This document shows, piece by piece, positions 63,901-64,000 of a DNA stretch of 64,000 bases. The notes under the pieces were generated by a model. The model saw only the letters and a program-made list of their open reading frames with translations, was not told the DNA's origin and searched no databases. Numbering within the stretch: position 1 is the first letter of the stretch; every line of letters begins with the position of its first letter. The translations under genes and the position numbers were made by a program. The stretch is from positions 23,985 to 87,984 of the forward strand of contig NW_002476470.1 in NCBI RefSeq assembly GCF_000189635.1, given 5' to 3'. Origin of the DNA: Tetrahymena thermophila SB210 (taxonomy: Eukaryota; Ciliophora; Oligohymenophorea; Hymenostomatida; Tetrahymenidae).

Positions 63901-64000
63901 CCGTTATTAAATGCAAAAAGTATTTAAAATGTTATTTACGTCCATCTATTAATTAAGAAAAATAAATTCAAACTATTTGTTTTAATTTATAAGAATTCAA
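60930..64000. other. Long AT-rich stretch without recognisable gene
   Basis: Extremely AT-rich, with AAAT and AATT tracts (for example 62640-62665, 63005-63050, 63470-63535). A slightly GC-richer patch at 61075-61150 (GGATATGGTGCGTTGTGGAG) gave no extended frame. No RNA gene was recognised. Confidence 0.5.

Overview
The window reads as a piece of a ciliate nuclear genome, most like the macronuclear genome of Tetrahymena or a close relative. Intergenic DNA is very AT-rich and full of homopolymers and AAAT/GATA-type microsatellites. Every convincing gene reads only if TAA and TAG are glutamine and TGA is the sole stop. The clearest marker is a TAA codon at the same place in the signal peptide of six antigen genes (LLVSQIFA-like, Q = TAA). 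Standard-code ORFs here are mostly wrong-frame shadows, so all calls were made by re-reading the sequence in the ciliate code. No telomere or rRNA/tRNA gene was seen, and two 100-N runs show this is a draft assembly.

Layout: positions 1-46,000 are dominated by seven head-to-tail minus-strand members of one immobilization-antigen (Ser-type, GPI-anchored surface protein) family. They share a signal peptide, one to five ~124-128-residue repeats with about 12 Cys each, a Ser/Pro linker and a hydrophobic GPI tail. Genes: 1-780 (cut by the window edge), 3421-4333 (pseudogene), 6965-8968 (five repeats), 15454-15978 (one repeat), 20744-22402 (four repeats, three nearly identical), 36405-37265 (two repeats), 45109-45867 (truncated pseudogene). 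Each gene sits in a duplicated cassette with conserved 5' and 3' flanks. Two cassettes carry 7-8 kb of shared upstream DNA (20744-29600 and 36405-44690), a third is partial (6965-15144), and one sub-element occurs inverted (16480-17325 versus 23490-24345). A 352-bp terminal-inverted-repeat element (43041-43392) interrupts one copy where the paralogous copy shows the empty site.

Within the array lie two unrelated genes that are easy to miss. A ~650-codon minus-strand gene at 17417-19385 has no in-frame TGA apart from one single-base frameshift near the N-terminus. A plus-strand gene at about 30003-34747 encodes a leucine-rich-repeat protein in which 11 fully readable exons, plus one interrupted by an assembly gap, are each 90 nt (30 residues) with identical intron phase.

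From 47,800 on the content changes. 47855-52646 (minus) is a three-exon gene for an ~812-residue two-pass membrane protein of a ciliate-expanded type. 58673-59740 (minus) encodes a YeeE/YedE (TsuA-like) sulfur-compound transporter. The rest is AT-rich spacer with microsatellites, small tandem duplications and several low-confidence exons or decayed coding remnants.

Functionally, the antigen genes form a reservoir of alternative surface coats varying in repeat number. Conserved flanks suggest shared promoter and mRNA 3'-end control, and near-identical repeats and chimeric pseudogenes suggest continuing recombination. The membrane, LRR and transporter genes have no evident functional link to the antigens.
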